Shown here: in pieces, positions 17,655 to 27,296 of the stretch | Layout: the number at the start of each line of letters is the position of its first letter | Position numbering within the stretch: position 1 is the stretch's first letter | Origin: Persicitalea sp964500445 | GTDB taxonomy: Bacteria > Bacteroidota > Bacteroidia > Cytophagales > Spirosomataceae | NCBI GenBank assembly: GCA_964500445.1 | Contig: CAZCOG010000032.1 | Coordinates: 11,022-75,021, forward strand | Length of the DNA stretch: 64,000 nt | Reading direction: 5' to 3' | Position numbers and translations under genes: made by a program | Notes under the pieces: model-generated | What the model was told of the DNA's origin: nothing | The model's input: the letters and a program-made list of their open reading frames with translations, nothing else | Database searches by the model: none

Positions 17655-18872
17655 ATGAAGAAAATAATTCTTAGCGTCGCCGCTTTACTGTTTCAATTGA
17701 GCACGGCTTCCGCGCAAGTCCGCGATAGTACGGCAGCCGATTTTGAGGCGCGTAAGTTGAAAATATCGGAGATTAATCTGGTGTCGAGCTATTATAATCA
17801 GGATGGCAACAATTCGGCCATCACGGGTGGTATCGGCACCGAAAAGCTTTGGGATGTTGCGAATTCTTTTGAATTAAAATTGACGAAAACCGACCGCCGG
17901 CAGCGCGTCCATACTATTTCCGGTGAGTTCAATATCGACTACTATTCGTCGGCTTCGCAGGACAACATTGACCCGCTGACCATTTCCGGCCCTTCGCGTT
18001 CCGACACGCACGTTTATCCGGCCCTTTCCTGGAATATCAAAGATGACCGCAGCCGCACGAGCCGGGGCGTGAGTGCATCCTACTCTACCGAATATGACTA
18101 TACGTCGTACGGTTTGAACCTCAGTTTTGCTAAGTTATCCAAAGACAATAACCGTGAACTGACTTTGAAAGCCGGGGTTTTTCTGGATACCTACCTGGCC
18201 ATTCTGCCTTCGGAGTTACGACCGAACGGGTATAGTTCAGGGGCGGAGGGAGACCAGTCAAATCTGTACCATAAACCCAGAAATACGTACAACGGATCGC
18301 TCTCCGTGTCGCAGATCGTCAACAAGCAACTACAACTGCTATTCATCGTCGAGCCAACTTATCAGGAAGGTTTGCTAAGTACCCCTTTTCACCGCGATTA
18401 CTTTACCGACGGCTCAGAAAGGGTGGAGAAACTACCGGGAAGTCGTTTGAAGATCCCCGTCGGGCTTCGGGGCAGCTACTTTGCGGGCGACCGGACGGTG
18501 ATCCGGGCATTCTACCGTTTCTACGCCGACGACTGGGGCATGAATGCGCATACCTTTTCGCTGGAAGTACCCTATAAAATCACCCCCTTCGTTTCGATAA
18601 GCCCGTTCTACCGGTTCAATAGCCAAACGGCGGTCCGGTACTTTGCCCCCTACGCGCAGCACGCGCCCGGTGCCGAATTTTATACCAGCGATTATGATCT
18701 TTCATCGTTTCGGAGCCACTTCGGCGGTCTGGGTATACGGTTAGCTCCGCCGGGCGGGATTATGGGTATTCGTCACTTCGCCTCGCTGGAACTTCGCTAC
18801 GGCCACTACTACCGCACTGCGGGTACGGGCATGAATGCCAATATGGTAACACTGGCCATGAAGCTGAAATGA
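17655..18872 (+). CDS. DUF3570 outer-membrane protein
   Basis: 405 residues with signal peptide (MKKIILSVAALLFQLSTASAQ). The conserved motif NNSAITGGIGTEKL near residue 55 and many alternating beta strands ending in MVTLAMKLK mark the DUF3570 family, likely a beta-barrel. It is the last gene of the thioredoxin/ApbE/DUF4266/DUF3570 unit. The S/T-rich NSAITGG motif is a possible flavinylation target, but no classical D-x-x-S-G-A-T site is present, so this is speculation. Confidence 0.88.
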   Translation: MKKIILSVAALLFQLSTASAQVRDSTAADFEARKLKISEINLVSSYYNQDGNNSAITGGIGTEKLWDVANSFELKLTKTDRRQRVHTISGEFNIDYYSSASQDNIDPLTISGPSRSDTHVYPALSWNIKDDRSRTSRGVSASYSTEYDYTSYGLNLSFAKLSKDNNRELTLKAGVFLDTYLAILPSELRPNGYSSGAEGDQSNLYHKPRNTYNGSLSVSQIVNKQLQLLFIVEPTYQEGLLSTPFHRDYFTDGSERVEKLPGSRLKIPVGLRGSYFAGDRTVIRAFYRFYADDWGMNAHTFSLEVPYKITPFVSISPFYRFNSQTAVRYFAPYAQHAPGAEFYTSDYDLSSFRSHFGGLGIRLAPPGGIMGIRHFASLELRYGHYYRTAGTGMNANMVTLAMKLK

Positions 18873-18912
18873 AGAGTGTTCTCGTGGAACGGTCAATTTC
18901 TAATGTCGCCGA

Positions 18913-19308
18913 TCACGAAGCATCAAACGGGTTAACAATGACTAACCCGTCGATACCAATAAAATCTTGGGTATTATTTGTGACGAGCGTAAGGCTATGG
19001 ACAAGGGCGGTGGCAGCGATGATGGCATTACCCAGTTTGATCTTGCGCTGACGACGAACAATGATGGCCTTCTGGGCAATGGCGCTGTCTAATGGCAGTA
19101 CATTTGTATCAGCCACCAGTTCTTCCATCCTTAGTTGGTCGTCTGAAGAAGAAAAGCCAAATCCTAGTACTTCAATTTCGGTAACGACGGAAATTAACGT
19201 GTTTTCGGCGGTCGCCTCTGAGAGGAAGTCGAGCACAGCGGGGTTTGATATACCTTTCTCTAAGTAGATCAGTACATTGCTGTCTAGTAAGTATCCTCGG
19301 ATGTCCAC
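18913..19308 (-). CDS. PIN-domain toxin (VapC-like), probably weakened
   Basis: 131 residues. PIN fold with the first acidic residue in LLDSNVLIYL (D9), a second in VVTEIEVLGF, and a C-terminal VTNNTQDF. PIN toxins are Mg-dependent RNases that cut tRNA or rRNA. The third acidic position, normally Asp in L-x-D-AIIAATA, is Asn here (KLGNAIIAATA, codon AAT), which may cost metal binding. The start overlaps the end of the antitoxin gene by 25 bases, the usual antitoxin-first order. Convergent with DUF3570. Confidence 0.85.
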   Translation of the reverse strand: MDIRGYLLDSNVLIYLEKGISNPAVLDFLSEATAENTLISVVTEIEVLGFGFSSSDDQLRMEELVADTNVLPLDSAIAQKAIIVRRQRKIKLGNAIIAATALVHSLTLVTNNTQDFIGIDGLVIVNPFDAS

Positions 19309-19535
19309 TCGTTTCGGGTTTGGGCGATGTGTGTTTCGAAGGCCTCAACATCCAGGTGCGGTATTGCGCCATTGTGTTTGGTGACGAAAGGTGACCGTTT
19401 GGCGGCGGGCGGCGTGGCGTCGGCGGGTTGGGGTTCGTCATCCACGCGGACCGCCTCCACGAAATCGAGTGATTTCAGGATTTCCAGCAGGTAAGGCATT
19501 TTCTGGCGGCTGCTAAGTTCTATGTGAACAGTCAT
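19284..19535 (-). CDS. Antitoxin partner of the PIN toxin
   Basis: 83 residues, immediately upstream of and overlapping the PIN gene. It begins with a short amphipathic segment (VHIELSSRQKMPYLLEILKSL), has an acidic/proline-rich middle and ends with a helix (VEAFETHIAQTRNEW) of the type that plugs PIN active sites. I recognise no classical DNA-binding fold. Function is called from position and size. Confidence 0.75.
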   Translation of the reverse strand: MTVHIELSSRQKMPYLLEILKSLDFVEAVRVDDEPQPADATPPAAKRSPFVTKHNGAIPHLDVEAFETHIAQTRNEWTSEDTY

Positions 19536-19773
19536 GGCATTTTTTGAAGATGATCAAAGACAAATATACGCAACATAAAGCCATCGGGCGAATGATGCCG
19601 ACATGATTAAGCTGGCGGTGAAGCTGAAATGATTTTCAGATGCAATTCTTGTAAACCAATCCGGGAAAGATATTCTTTTTCAGACATTTGTAGAACGTTC
19701 TACAACCTTTCGGCAACAAACGGGGTCTGGCTTGTCAAATAACTTATTTTCAGCCCCAAAACAATCTACCCCT

Positions 19774-20466
19774 ATGCGCCAAATCTTCTTACTCTTATTA
19801 TTGGTCGCTTTTCCCTGTAAAGCGACTTGGGCCCAGACCCTCCACCCGGAGAAGCGTTTCCAAGTGGGGCTAATCGGCGGAAAGACTATCATTGGTTCCT
19901 ACCAGAGGGATGCTCCGTGGGAAGGAGTAGGCGGAGGGTTCGTGGGAGCAGATATTAGCTATGCTTTCGCCAAGGAAAACCCAAACTTTACGGTTCGCCT
20001 GCAGCCTAATTTCGAGAGCTTTCGGTATCTGACTCCAAGTGAACCCATCGGTTTTGGTGAAGTAAGTTATCAAATCACTCTTAACTCACTGAATCTCCCT
20101 ATTCTGATTCAATTTGCGGTGCCCGCTGGAAAGTGGGTTAGTCCTTTTGTGGAAATTGGAGGCAATCATGGTTCTAGGATAAAAAGTTATAGCGAATCTA
20201 GGATAGTGCGTTGTGGAATTGCTGGTTGTAATGAATCATTCTACGAAGGCGATATTGAAATTAAGAATCAAAAAAATAATATTAGCTTGTTGGCAGGCAT
20301 CGGGGCGGAATTTCATTGGGGAGTCGTCAGGATTCCCCTAAGTATTCGTATGAGCCGGGGGCTGAGCAAATACAGCTTGCAAGGAGAGACCCAACCAGAT
20401 AACAGTTTTTCACTTGTTGACTTGAAAAACAAAACCCTTCAAGTGGTAGCCGGAATCACTTTATAA
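19774..20466 (+). CDS. Outer-membrane beta-barrel protein (PorT/OmpA-like fold)
   Basis: 230 residues from the ATG at 19774 (a TTG at 19732 only adds a poor leader). Signal peptide RQIFLLLLLVAFPCKATWAQ. The rest alternates beta strands typical of small 8-strand barrels: QVGLIGGKTI, FTVRLQPNFESFRYL, LPILIQFAVP, ISLLAGIGAEFHWG, and the final KTLQVVAGITL. A motif with two cysteines (VRCGIAGCNE) probably closes an outside loop. Role unknown. Followed by a strong bidirectional terminator. Confidence 0.75.
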   Translation: MRQIFLLLLLVAFPCKATWAQTLHPEKRFQVGLIGGKTIIGSYQRDAPWEGVGGGFVGADISYAFAKENPNFTVRLQPNFESFRYLTPSEPIGFGEVSYQITLNSLNLPILIQFAVPAGKWVSPFVEIGGNHGSRIKSYSESRIVRCGIAGCNESFYEGDIEIKNQKNNISLLAGIGAEFHWGVVRIPLSIRMSRGLSKYSLQGETQPDNSFSLVDLKNKTLQVVAGITL

Positions 20467-20469
20467 AAC

Positions 20470-20510
20470 AAAAGCCCCACCAAGACGGCTACCGTCGTGG
20501 TGGGGCTTTT
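20470..20510. terminator. Bidirectional rho-independent terminator
   Basis: AAAAGCCCCACCA at 20470-20482 pairs with TGGTGGGGCTTTT at 20498-20510, 13 perfect pairs with A and T runs on the outer ends. It separates the convergent barrel gene and the OMP receptor gene and can stop both. Confidence 0.85.
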
Positions 20511-20526
20511 GGAAAGTACCTCGTGT

Positions 20527-23067
20527 TTAGTTGTTCTCTCCGCCACCCAGCACATCGTCGTTCTTCACGCCGCGTGTCCGTTTTTTCTCTACCAGAGCCA
20601 TTTTACCAATCTTATAGCTGAAGGTCACTTTTACATTCTGGTTGTAGATGTTATTGATACTTACCTGGTTGAAGAGAGGAGAATTTAAAGTACTTACCAT
20701 TCTCATGCCGCCGAAGAAATTGTCGGCGGCCAGGCCGATGCTGCCTTTCTTGTTGGGAAAATCCTTGCGAACGCCCAGCGAGTACATCCCCATGCCGCGT
20801 TGCGAACCCTGCAACTGCACCCGGTTGCCCCGGAAGCCGCCGAAAGCCTGAATGCCCCAGCCGTTCGGCAGTTGTAGCTGCGACTGCATCCGGCCACCGA
20901 TCACGAAGCCCGAATTACTCACCGTTTCCGATACGCCCGTCAGACCGACCTGCATGCCTTCGAGATAGTTGTAGTAAAAGTCCACGCCGCCATTGAGTGT
21001 CCATTTGGAGGTAATGTAGAAGTTGCCGAACACGTTGGCTCCCACCGTCTGTTCCCGGCCAATATTTTGGTAGGTTGTCACTACTGCGCCGATCAGCGAA
21101 TCCGAAGGGGTAGTAATGCGGGTGATGGCGTTACTGGTTGAGCGGCTGAAAAGCGACATGTTCAAATACGTTTTCTTGATCGAAGTACTCAGGCTCAATT
21201 CCACATTATCGGTCAGCTCGGGTCTTAGGCTGGGGTTACCGATATTGATATTCTGCAGGTTGGCAAGGTTGAAGTTAGGGTTCAATTGCTGCAGGCCGGG
21301 ACGCTGAATGCGCTTGTTGTAGGCCAGTTTTAGCGTAGAAGCCTTACCTATGGCTTTGGAAATATTGACGCTCGGCACCAGGTTGGAGTAGGCCGGAATC
21401 TTGATTTCACTATTCTGGTCGTTAGCATCAATCATCGTGTGTTCAAAGCGCGAGCCCAGCTTGAATGTGTACTTATTGGCCGTGGCGAAAGTGTAGGAAA
21501 GGTAACCCGCCCCGATGTTTTGGTTGTAGTTCAGCAATCCGGCAGGGTTGCGGGCATCGGTGGAAAATACGCCCGTCGGCCCGGCGAGCTGGTATTCGAA
21601 GTCGCTGTTTACTTCCCGAAAAATTCCCTTTACGCCGAATTCAATCTGCTGCGTTTTACCGATGGGTTGCATGTAGTCTGTCTGGAGCGTAATCTCCTTA
21701 TTGACATTGCCATTCAGGTTTTTTTGCCGTCCGGTGAGTTCCTGCGACGAGCTAAGGAGGTCAGCGTTGAAGTTATTGGTCAGGTTGCTCACACTGTATA
21801 GCGTCGAAACCGACCACTCCTGGCCGGGCTTAAAGATGCGAACGTAGTCGAGGTTCATGTCCACTGAGTTGGAAAAATCCCGGCTATCGACGTTACGATA
21901 TTTGGTAGAAGTAAGCGCGCCATTGGTAAAAATATTAGTGGTATAATCCTGATCACGGGCGAAATTGCGGGTACCGAAGTTGACGCCCGCCGCCAGGTAC
22001 TGTTTTTGGCCCAGATCATAATCAAAACCAATATTATACCGTCCGAACAAGCCGTTATCAAAAGCGTCGGCACTTTGTTTGGTCAGGATTTTATCGCCGT
22101 TCTGAACGGTGTTCTGATCCAGGGTCACCAAGGCTTTGTTGTAAAAGGCCCGACCGTGGCCACCCAGCGTGACGCCCAGTTTGCCGGTACGTAGACTGCC
22201 GTTCAGACCTAAATTAGAGCCACGCAAACCAACTCCCGTGTCCAGACTGAGGGTCAGCCCTTTAATGGTTGATTTTTTGGTGATAATGTTGATGATACCG
22301 CCCGTACCTTCCGCGTCGTACTTGGCCGAGGGCGAAGTGATTACCTCCACGGATTGGATGAGGTCGGCCGGAATCATTTTCAACGCATCGGCAATGCTGC
22401 TGGCGATGATGGTAGATGGTTTGTTATTAATCAAAACCCGAATATTGGACGTGCCACGAAGCTGAACGTTGCCATCAAAATCTACCGACAGCATGGGTAC
22501 TTTCCGCAGCACATCGGCCGCATCGCCGCCCTTCGAAGTCAGGTCTTTTTCGGCGTTATAAACCAGGCGGTCCACTTTTTCTTCAATCAGCGATTTCTCG
22601 CCCGTTACCGTTACAGCGTCCAGCATGACGGTGTTGATGGACATTTTTATTACGCCCAGGTCGATGTCCTTGCCTTTTTCTATCTTGATCCCGTCAATCG
22701 TTTTGGGCGAGTAGCCAATAAAACGGAATACCAAAGTGTATTCGCCCTCAGCTACTTTGGTGAGCGAGAACTTGCCTTTGTCATCGGCAATGGTACCATC
22801 TACGGGCTTTTGCGTGGCCTTGTCGAGAAGGGCGACCGTGGCATATTCTACGGCCTGAGTCATGGCCGAGTCCACAACATAGCCGCTGATTTTGGAATTG
22901 CCTTTGGCGGTGGGCATTTCGAAGCCGGGTGCAGTTTCGGTGCGCGGGCGGCCGTTGCCATCGCCCTGCGGACGACCGCCGCCGGGAGGGCCAAACTGTG
23001 CCTGGGCTGCAGAAGTACCCAAAGCCAGGATGATAAGGAGGGATAGTAGATTTTTCTTGGTTTGCAT
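20527..23067 (-). CDS. TonB-dependent-receptor-like outer-membrane protein (OMP_b-brl_3)
   Basis: 846 residues. Signal peptide (SLLIILALGTSAAQAQ), a Gly/Pro-rich linker (FGPPGGGRPQGDGNGRP), a CarboxypepD_reg-like domain (ISGYVVDSAMTQAVEYATVALL to GYSPKTI), a plug domain (DVLRKVPMLSVDFDGNVQLRG, VEVITSPSAKYDAEGTGGIINI) and a barrel ending in VKVTFSYKIGKM. It is the kind of outer-membrane beta-barrel family protein found across Bacteroidota; ligand unknown. No SusD or anti-sigma neighbour. A short Lys/Arg tail after the barrel (VEKKRTRGVKNDD) is a little unusual because barrels normally end at the last strand. Confidence 0.88.
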   Translation of the reverse strand: MQTKKNLLSLLIILALGTSAAQAQFGPPGGGRPQGDGNGRPRTETAPGFEMPTAKGNSKISGYVVDSAMTQAVEYATVALLDKATQKPVDGTIADDKGKFSLTKVAEGEYTLVFRFIGYSPKTIDGIKIEKGKDIDLGVIKMSINTVMLDAVTVTGEKSLIEEKVDRLVYNAEKDLTSKGGDAADVLRKVPMLSVDFDGNVQLRGTSNIRVLINNKPSTIIASSIADALKMIPADLIQSVEVITSPSAKYDAEGTGGIINIITKKSTIKGLTLSLDTGVGLRGSNLGLNGSLRTGKLGVTLGGHGRAFYNKALVTLDQNTVQNGDKILTKQSADAFDNGLFGRYNIGFDYDLGQKQYLAAGVNFGTRNFARDQDYTTNIFTNGALTSTKYRNVDSRDFSNSVDMNLDYVRIFKPGQEWSVSTLYSVSNLTNNFNADLLSSSQELTGRQKNLNGNVNKEITLQTDYMQPIGKTQQIEFGVKGIFREVNSDFEYQLAGPTGVFSTDARNPAGLLNYNQNIGAGYLSYTFATANKYTFKLGSRFEHTMIDANDQNSEIKIPAYSNLVPSVNISKAIGKASTLKLAYNKRIQRPGLQQLNPNFNLANLQNINIGNPSLRPELTDNVELSLSTSIKKTYLNMSLFSRSTSNAITRITTPSDSLIGAVVTTYQNIGREQTVGANVFGNFYITSKWTLNGGVDFYYNYLEGMQVGLTGVSETVSNSGFVIGGRMQSQLQLPNGWGIQAFGGFRGNRVQLQGSQRGMGMYSLGVRKDFPNKKGSIGLAADNFFGGMRMVSTLNSPLFNQVSINNIYNQNVKVTFSYKIGKMALVEKKRTRGVKNDDVLGGGENN

Positions 23068-23541
23068 ATTATAGAGGTGAATGCGTATGTATTATTCGTG
23101 ATTACGGCACAAATGAAGATCGAATAAACGAGACTATTTCAGGAAATAGACGCATTTAATAAACAACTCGACCAAATGCTCTGGAAACCAGATAAACCGG
23201 GTTTAAGGTACTTATGGAGCAAAATGCGGAATTCATCGGATGAAAAGGCTGAACGGTCGAAAAAAAATGGGTTATAGACCAGACTACTCGTTAAAAGCCA
23301 ATTCTTTGCCTCGATTAAAAACTGCCGATGCAAAATTTCAACCCATACAGTCGTAGCTTGCGAAGCAATAACTGCCGTCGAGCGTGATAAGGTGTAGTTC
23401 GGGGAAAGCTTCTCCGTTTGGTAGAGTTATCGGAGAATAGTTGATATAAAATGCTGATCCGGTACTTTGCCTAAGGTATATTTTAACTTAAATTTACTTT
23501 TAAAATCTATGAGATACAGTTTTTCCAATCAACTACCTATA
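23068..23541. other. Divergent promoter region
   Basis: 474 bases between the leftward OMP receptor and the rightward ThuA fusion. A TTTG box faces the receptor about 45 bases before its start but the matching -7 box is poor. I found no gene or strong repeat in it. Confidence 0.35.
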
Positions 23542-26500
23542 ATGAAACATTTCGGCATCTGTCTGGCAACGGCCCTGATTCTATTCACTTCCTGTTTAAG
23601 TTCAGCCCAAACGATCAACTCCGCTGCGAAAGCCCGCCGCCTGGAAGTACTTTTCCTGGGTGACAACGGCCACCACCGACCTATTGATTTTGTTCCGGTA
23701 CTTATGGAATCGATGGGTAGCAAAGGAATTAATTTTACGTATACAGACAAGATAACCGACCTTAACCCAAAGACACTGGGCAAGTACGACGCCCTGATGC
23801 TTTTTGCCAACTGGGACAGCATCGCGCCAGCCCAGGCCAACGCCCTGCTGGATTTTGTGGCGAGCGGTAAGGGATTTCTGCCTATTCACTGCGCATCCTA
23901 TTGTTTCAGAAACAATGCCGAGGTAGTTAAGCTCATTGGCGGACAGTTCTGGCGGCATACGATGGATACTATTCAGCCCGTCTGGGCCAAGCCTGACCAT
24001 CCGGTGTTGGCGGGTCTGAAGCCTTTCAAAACCTGGGATGAAACCTACCTGCACGAAAAATTGCAACCCGACAACATCGTTCTGACCGAGCGAATCATCC
24101 AGCCCGATCAGGCCAAAGACAAGCCCGGCGTGTCCAAAGAACCCTACACCTGGGTACGAACGCACGGCAAAGGCCGCGTGTTCTACACCGCTTACGGTCA
24201 CGATGAGCGTACCTGGGAAAATCCTGATTTCCAAAAACTACTTGAAAACGGTATCCGCTGGGCCGTGAGCGATGAAGCCCGGGCTTCCCTCGCTGCATTG
24301 AATCCCAAAAAGCTCGAATACCGCGAGGCAAAACTACCTAACTACGAGCAGCGGCCCGGCCCGCAGCTTCAGCAACTACCCCTCTCGCCCGAAGAGTCAG
24401 TGAAGCATATCCAGATTCCGGTGGACTTTACGCTGGACGTATTCGCCCATGAGCCGGATGTGATGCACCCCATCGCCATGACCTGGGATGAGAAAGGCAG
24501 ATTGTTCGTGCTGATTACCAAAGACTACCCCAACGAGCGCAAAGCCAGCGGCGGCAGCGACTACATTTTGATATGTGAAGACACGAATAAAGATGGCAAG
24601 GCCGACAAATTCACCCGCTTCGCCGACGGGCTGAGCATCCCCACGGGCCTTGTCTTCGCCAATGGTGGTCTCATCGTGTCGCAGGCCCCGCACATGCTGT
24701 TTTTGCAGGATACCGATGGTGACGACAAGGCTGACGTTAAGAAGGTACTTTTCACGGGCTTCGGTACTTTCGACACCCACGCCGGACCCTCCAACCTGCA
24801 CTATGGTTTCGACAACTGGGTGTATGGCGCGGTCGGTTATTCGGGCTTCAAAGGAAAATTCGGCGATAAGGATAGCCTTAACTTCGGGCAGGCGCTTTAC
24901 CGCTTCCGGCCCGACGGCTCGGATATGGAAATAATGACCAATACCTCCAATAATACCTGGGGATTGGGCTTCAACGAAGCGGGTGACCTTTTCGGCTCCA
25001 CGGCCAACAATGCTCACGGCTGGTACATGGCGATTCCGAACCGTTATTTTGGGAAGAGTCGCGTAGACAATGGCGGCCGCAGTACTGACACGCATAAAGA
25101 CATGAAACCCATCACGCCCAAAGTGCGGCAGGTGGATGTATTCGGTGGCTTCACGGCGGCATCCGGCCAGAATTTCTACACCGCCCGCGCTTTCCCGAAA
25201 GAATACTGGAATAAGGTGGCCTTCGTCTCCGAGCCGACGGGTCACGTGTTGCACCAGAACAATATGGTAAAAAAAGGTACCGACTACGCCGATGCCGCCG
25301 ACTTCAACCTGTTGGCCGGAGCCGATGAATGGGTATCCCCCGTTTTCGCTGAGGTCGGCCCCGACGGGGCCGTGTGGGTAGCCGACTGGTACAGCTTCAT
25401 CATCCAGCATAACCCAACGCCCCGAGGTTTCGAAAACGGGGGTGGTAATGCCTACGACACTGATCTCCGTGATTATACGCACGGTCGGCTCTACCGCATA
25501 GGCTGGAAGGACGCTCCCGCCTATACGCCGATAACTCTCGACAAAAATAATCCGGCCCAGCTGGTCGCTACGCTGAAAAACACCAACATGCTCTGGCGGA
25601 TGCACGCGCAGCGGCTGCTGGTGGAGCGGGGTAATAAAGATGTAGTGCCGCAGTTGGTGGCTTTGTTGAAAGATAATTCAGTGGACGAAATTGGTCTGAA
25701 CCCCGCCGCAATCCACGCCTTATGGACCCTGCATGGCTTGAATGCAATGAATGATCCTACTGTGCTGGCCGCTGCTACGGCTGCGCTGAATCACCCAAGT
25801 GCGGCGGTGCGTAAAAACGCTATTCAGGTACTTCCGAAAAATGCTGCTACCGCCCAGGCTCTGCTTAAAACGGATGCGCTGCACGATAAAGAACCCCTCG
25901 TAGTACTGAACACGCTGCTTGCCTTCACTGAAACGCCCCTGACGCCCGCCGTAGAAAATGCCGTGCTGGCACGGGTGGACGAGTACAAAGAAGCGGAGGA
26001 CCGCTGGTTGCCCGATGCTTTTGCCGTAGTGATGAACTCACACAATGGCGCATTGCGCCAAAAGTACCTTAACAAAAGACTGGCTGGCAAGTCCAAAACT
26101 TCCGCCTCAGCCAGCTTAACCGCCAGTGCTGCCCCGATGAACCACGAGGGAATGGATCACAGCCAGCATTCGATGACCGAGCCGAAAATGGCCGAAGGAA
26201 AACCCGACTTGACCATTACCGACATCAAGCTAAATCCGTCCAGCCCATTCGTTCGTGAATACGGTCGCATCACGCTACAAATCATGAACCAAAGTAAGGT
26301 GGCGATCCCCAAAGAGCAGATTCCCGTGGTAACGGTGGCGATTCGTGGTGGCGGCCTGGAACTGAATTATGTCAGCCGCAAACTGGACAAGGGATTGGCT
26401 CCCGGTGAAAAGGTTGAACTATCGGAGGGAAACAATGGCCCCTGGAACGCTGGCTTTGGTTTTACATCCGAACAAGCCGGGAAAGTTACCGTGACGGCGA

Positions 26501-27279
26501 CCATTGACCAGGACAATGCCGTGGACGAAGCCGACGAGCGCAACAATGTGTTCAGCAAATCCTTTGAAGTGCGCCGTCCCCAGAAATTGTCCGACTTTGC
26601 CCTCGAACGTGCCGCCCGTAGCTACGCTTCCTACGCAGCTGCTGACTCGGTAATCGCAATGCTGCAAAGTGCACAAAACCTGGATGCGGACGGCAAATTT
26701 GCCATTACGAAGGGAATTCTGAACGGCTGGAACGTTAGAAGGAAGGAAACGGCCTCACCGGCTTCTCAGAAATTCTTAGCCAGCCTGAATCAGAATATTC
26801 CGTCGGATTTGACCAACCGGATGTCAGCCTTTATGGAGTCCTTCGGCATGAAGGATGCCGATGCTAACGACCCGAATGTTCAGGTAATTACCATCAAAGC
26901 CATCCGCGAAGCTTTGAAGTATGACAAAACGGAGTTCACTGTTACCGCCGGTAAGCCCGTGATTATCGTCTTCGAAAATCCCGACGCCATGCAGCACAAT
27001 GTAGTGATCGGTAAGCCCAAGACGATGGAAATCATTGGAGCGGCCGCTGATAAGTTGATCACGGCGAAGGACGGCGCAGAGAAAAACTACGTGCCCGACA
27101 TCCCGCAGGTCATCGCTTCCACACCACTCGTGAATCCCGACCAAACCTACCGGCTGAAATTCACTGCTCCCGCCACGCTGGGCGATTATCCTTACGTCTG
27201 TACTTTCCCCGGCCACTGGCGGCTGATGAACGGCGTGATGAAGGTGGTGAAGGAAGACGTGGCGAAAACGGCCAAGTAG
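23542..27279 (+). CDS. ThuA / membrane-bound dehydrogenase / HEAT / CARDB / cupredoxin fusion
   Basis: 1245 residues from the ATG at 23542 (ATG at 23509 and TTG at 23467 are upstream alternatives without a better signal). Order: signal peptide (MKHFGICLATALILFTSC); ThuA domain, about 34-245 (LEVLFLGDNGHHRP, GKGFLPIHCASYCF, GKGRVFYTAYGHDERTW); PVC-type dehydrogenase propeller, about 290-650 (EDTNKDGKADKFTRF, TDGDDKADVKKVLF); HEAT repeats to about 840; a His/Met linker (MNHEGMDHSQHSM); CARDB domain, about 885-1010 (VDEADERNNVFSKSF); and a C-terminal azurin-like cupredoxin, about 1110-1240, with copper ligands His in MQHN and CTFPGHWRLM. Probably a periplasmic sugar-linked dehydrogenase that hands electrons to its own copper domain; substrate unknown. 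Confidence 0.88.
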   Translation: MKHFGICLATALILFTSCLSSAQTINSAAKARRLEVLFLGDNGHHRPIDFVPVLMESMGSKGINFTYTDKITDLNPKTLGKYDALMLFANWDSIAPAQANALLDFVASGKGFLPIHCASYCFRNNAEVVKLIGGQFWRHTMDTIQPVWAKPDHPVLAGLKPFKTWDETYLHEKLQPDNIVLTERIIQPDQAKDKPGVSKEPYTWVRTHGKGRVFYTAYGHDERTWENPDFQKLLENGIRWAVSDEARASLAALNPKKLEYREAKLPNYEQRPGPQLQQLPLSPEESVKHIQIPVDFTLDVFAHEPDVMHPIAMTWDEKGRLFVLITKDYPNERKASGGSDYILICEDTNKDGKADKFTRFADGLSIPTGLVFANGGLIVSQAPHMLFLQDTDGDDKADVKKVLFTGFGTFDTHAGPSNLHYGFDNWVYGAVGYSGFKGKFGDKDSLNFGQALYRFRPDGSDMEIMTNTSNNTWGLGFNEAGDLFGSTANNAHGWYMAIPNRYFGKSRVDNGGRSTDTHKDMKPITPKVRQVDVFGGFTAASGQNFYTARAFPKEYWNKVAFVSEPTGHVLHQNNMVKKGTDYADAADFNLLAGADEWVSPVFAEVGPDGAVWVADWYSFIIQHNPTPRGFENGGGNAYDTDLRDYTHGRLYRIGWKDAPAYTPITLDKNNPAQLVATLKNTNMLWRMHAQRLLVERGNKDVVPQLVALLKDNSVDEIGLNPAAIHALWTLHGLNAMNDPTVLAAATAALNHPSAAVRKNAIQVLPKNAATAQALLKTDALHDKEPLVVLNTLLAFTETPLTPAVENAVLARVDEYKEAEDRWLPDAFAVVMNSHNGALRQKYLNKRLAGKSKTSASASLTASAAPMNHEGMDHSQHSMTEPKMAEGKPDLTITDIKLNPSSPFVREYGRITLQIMNQSKVAIPKEQIPVVTVAIRGGGLELNYVSRKLDKGLAPGEKVELSEGNNGPWNAGFGFTSEQAGKVTVTATIDQDNAVDEADERNNVFSKSFEVRRPQKLSDFALERAARSYASYAAADSVIAMLQSAQNLDADGKFAITKGILNGWNVRRKETASPASQKFLASLNQNIPSDLTNRMSAFMESFGMKDADANDPNVQVITIKAIREALKYDKTEFTVTAGKPVIIVFENPDAMQHNVVIGKPKTMEIIGAAADKLITAKDGAEKNYVPDIPQVIASTPLVNPDQTYRLKFTAPATLGDYPYVCTFPGHWRLMNGVMKVVKEDVAKTAK

Positions 27280-27296
27280 AAGTTGTAAGTACCTAG

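Noticed and set aside
23139..23333. 64-codon leftward frame before the ThuA gene
   Set aside because: No recognisable sequence and lies in a promoter region.
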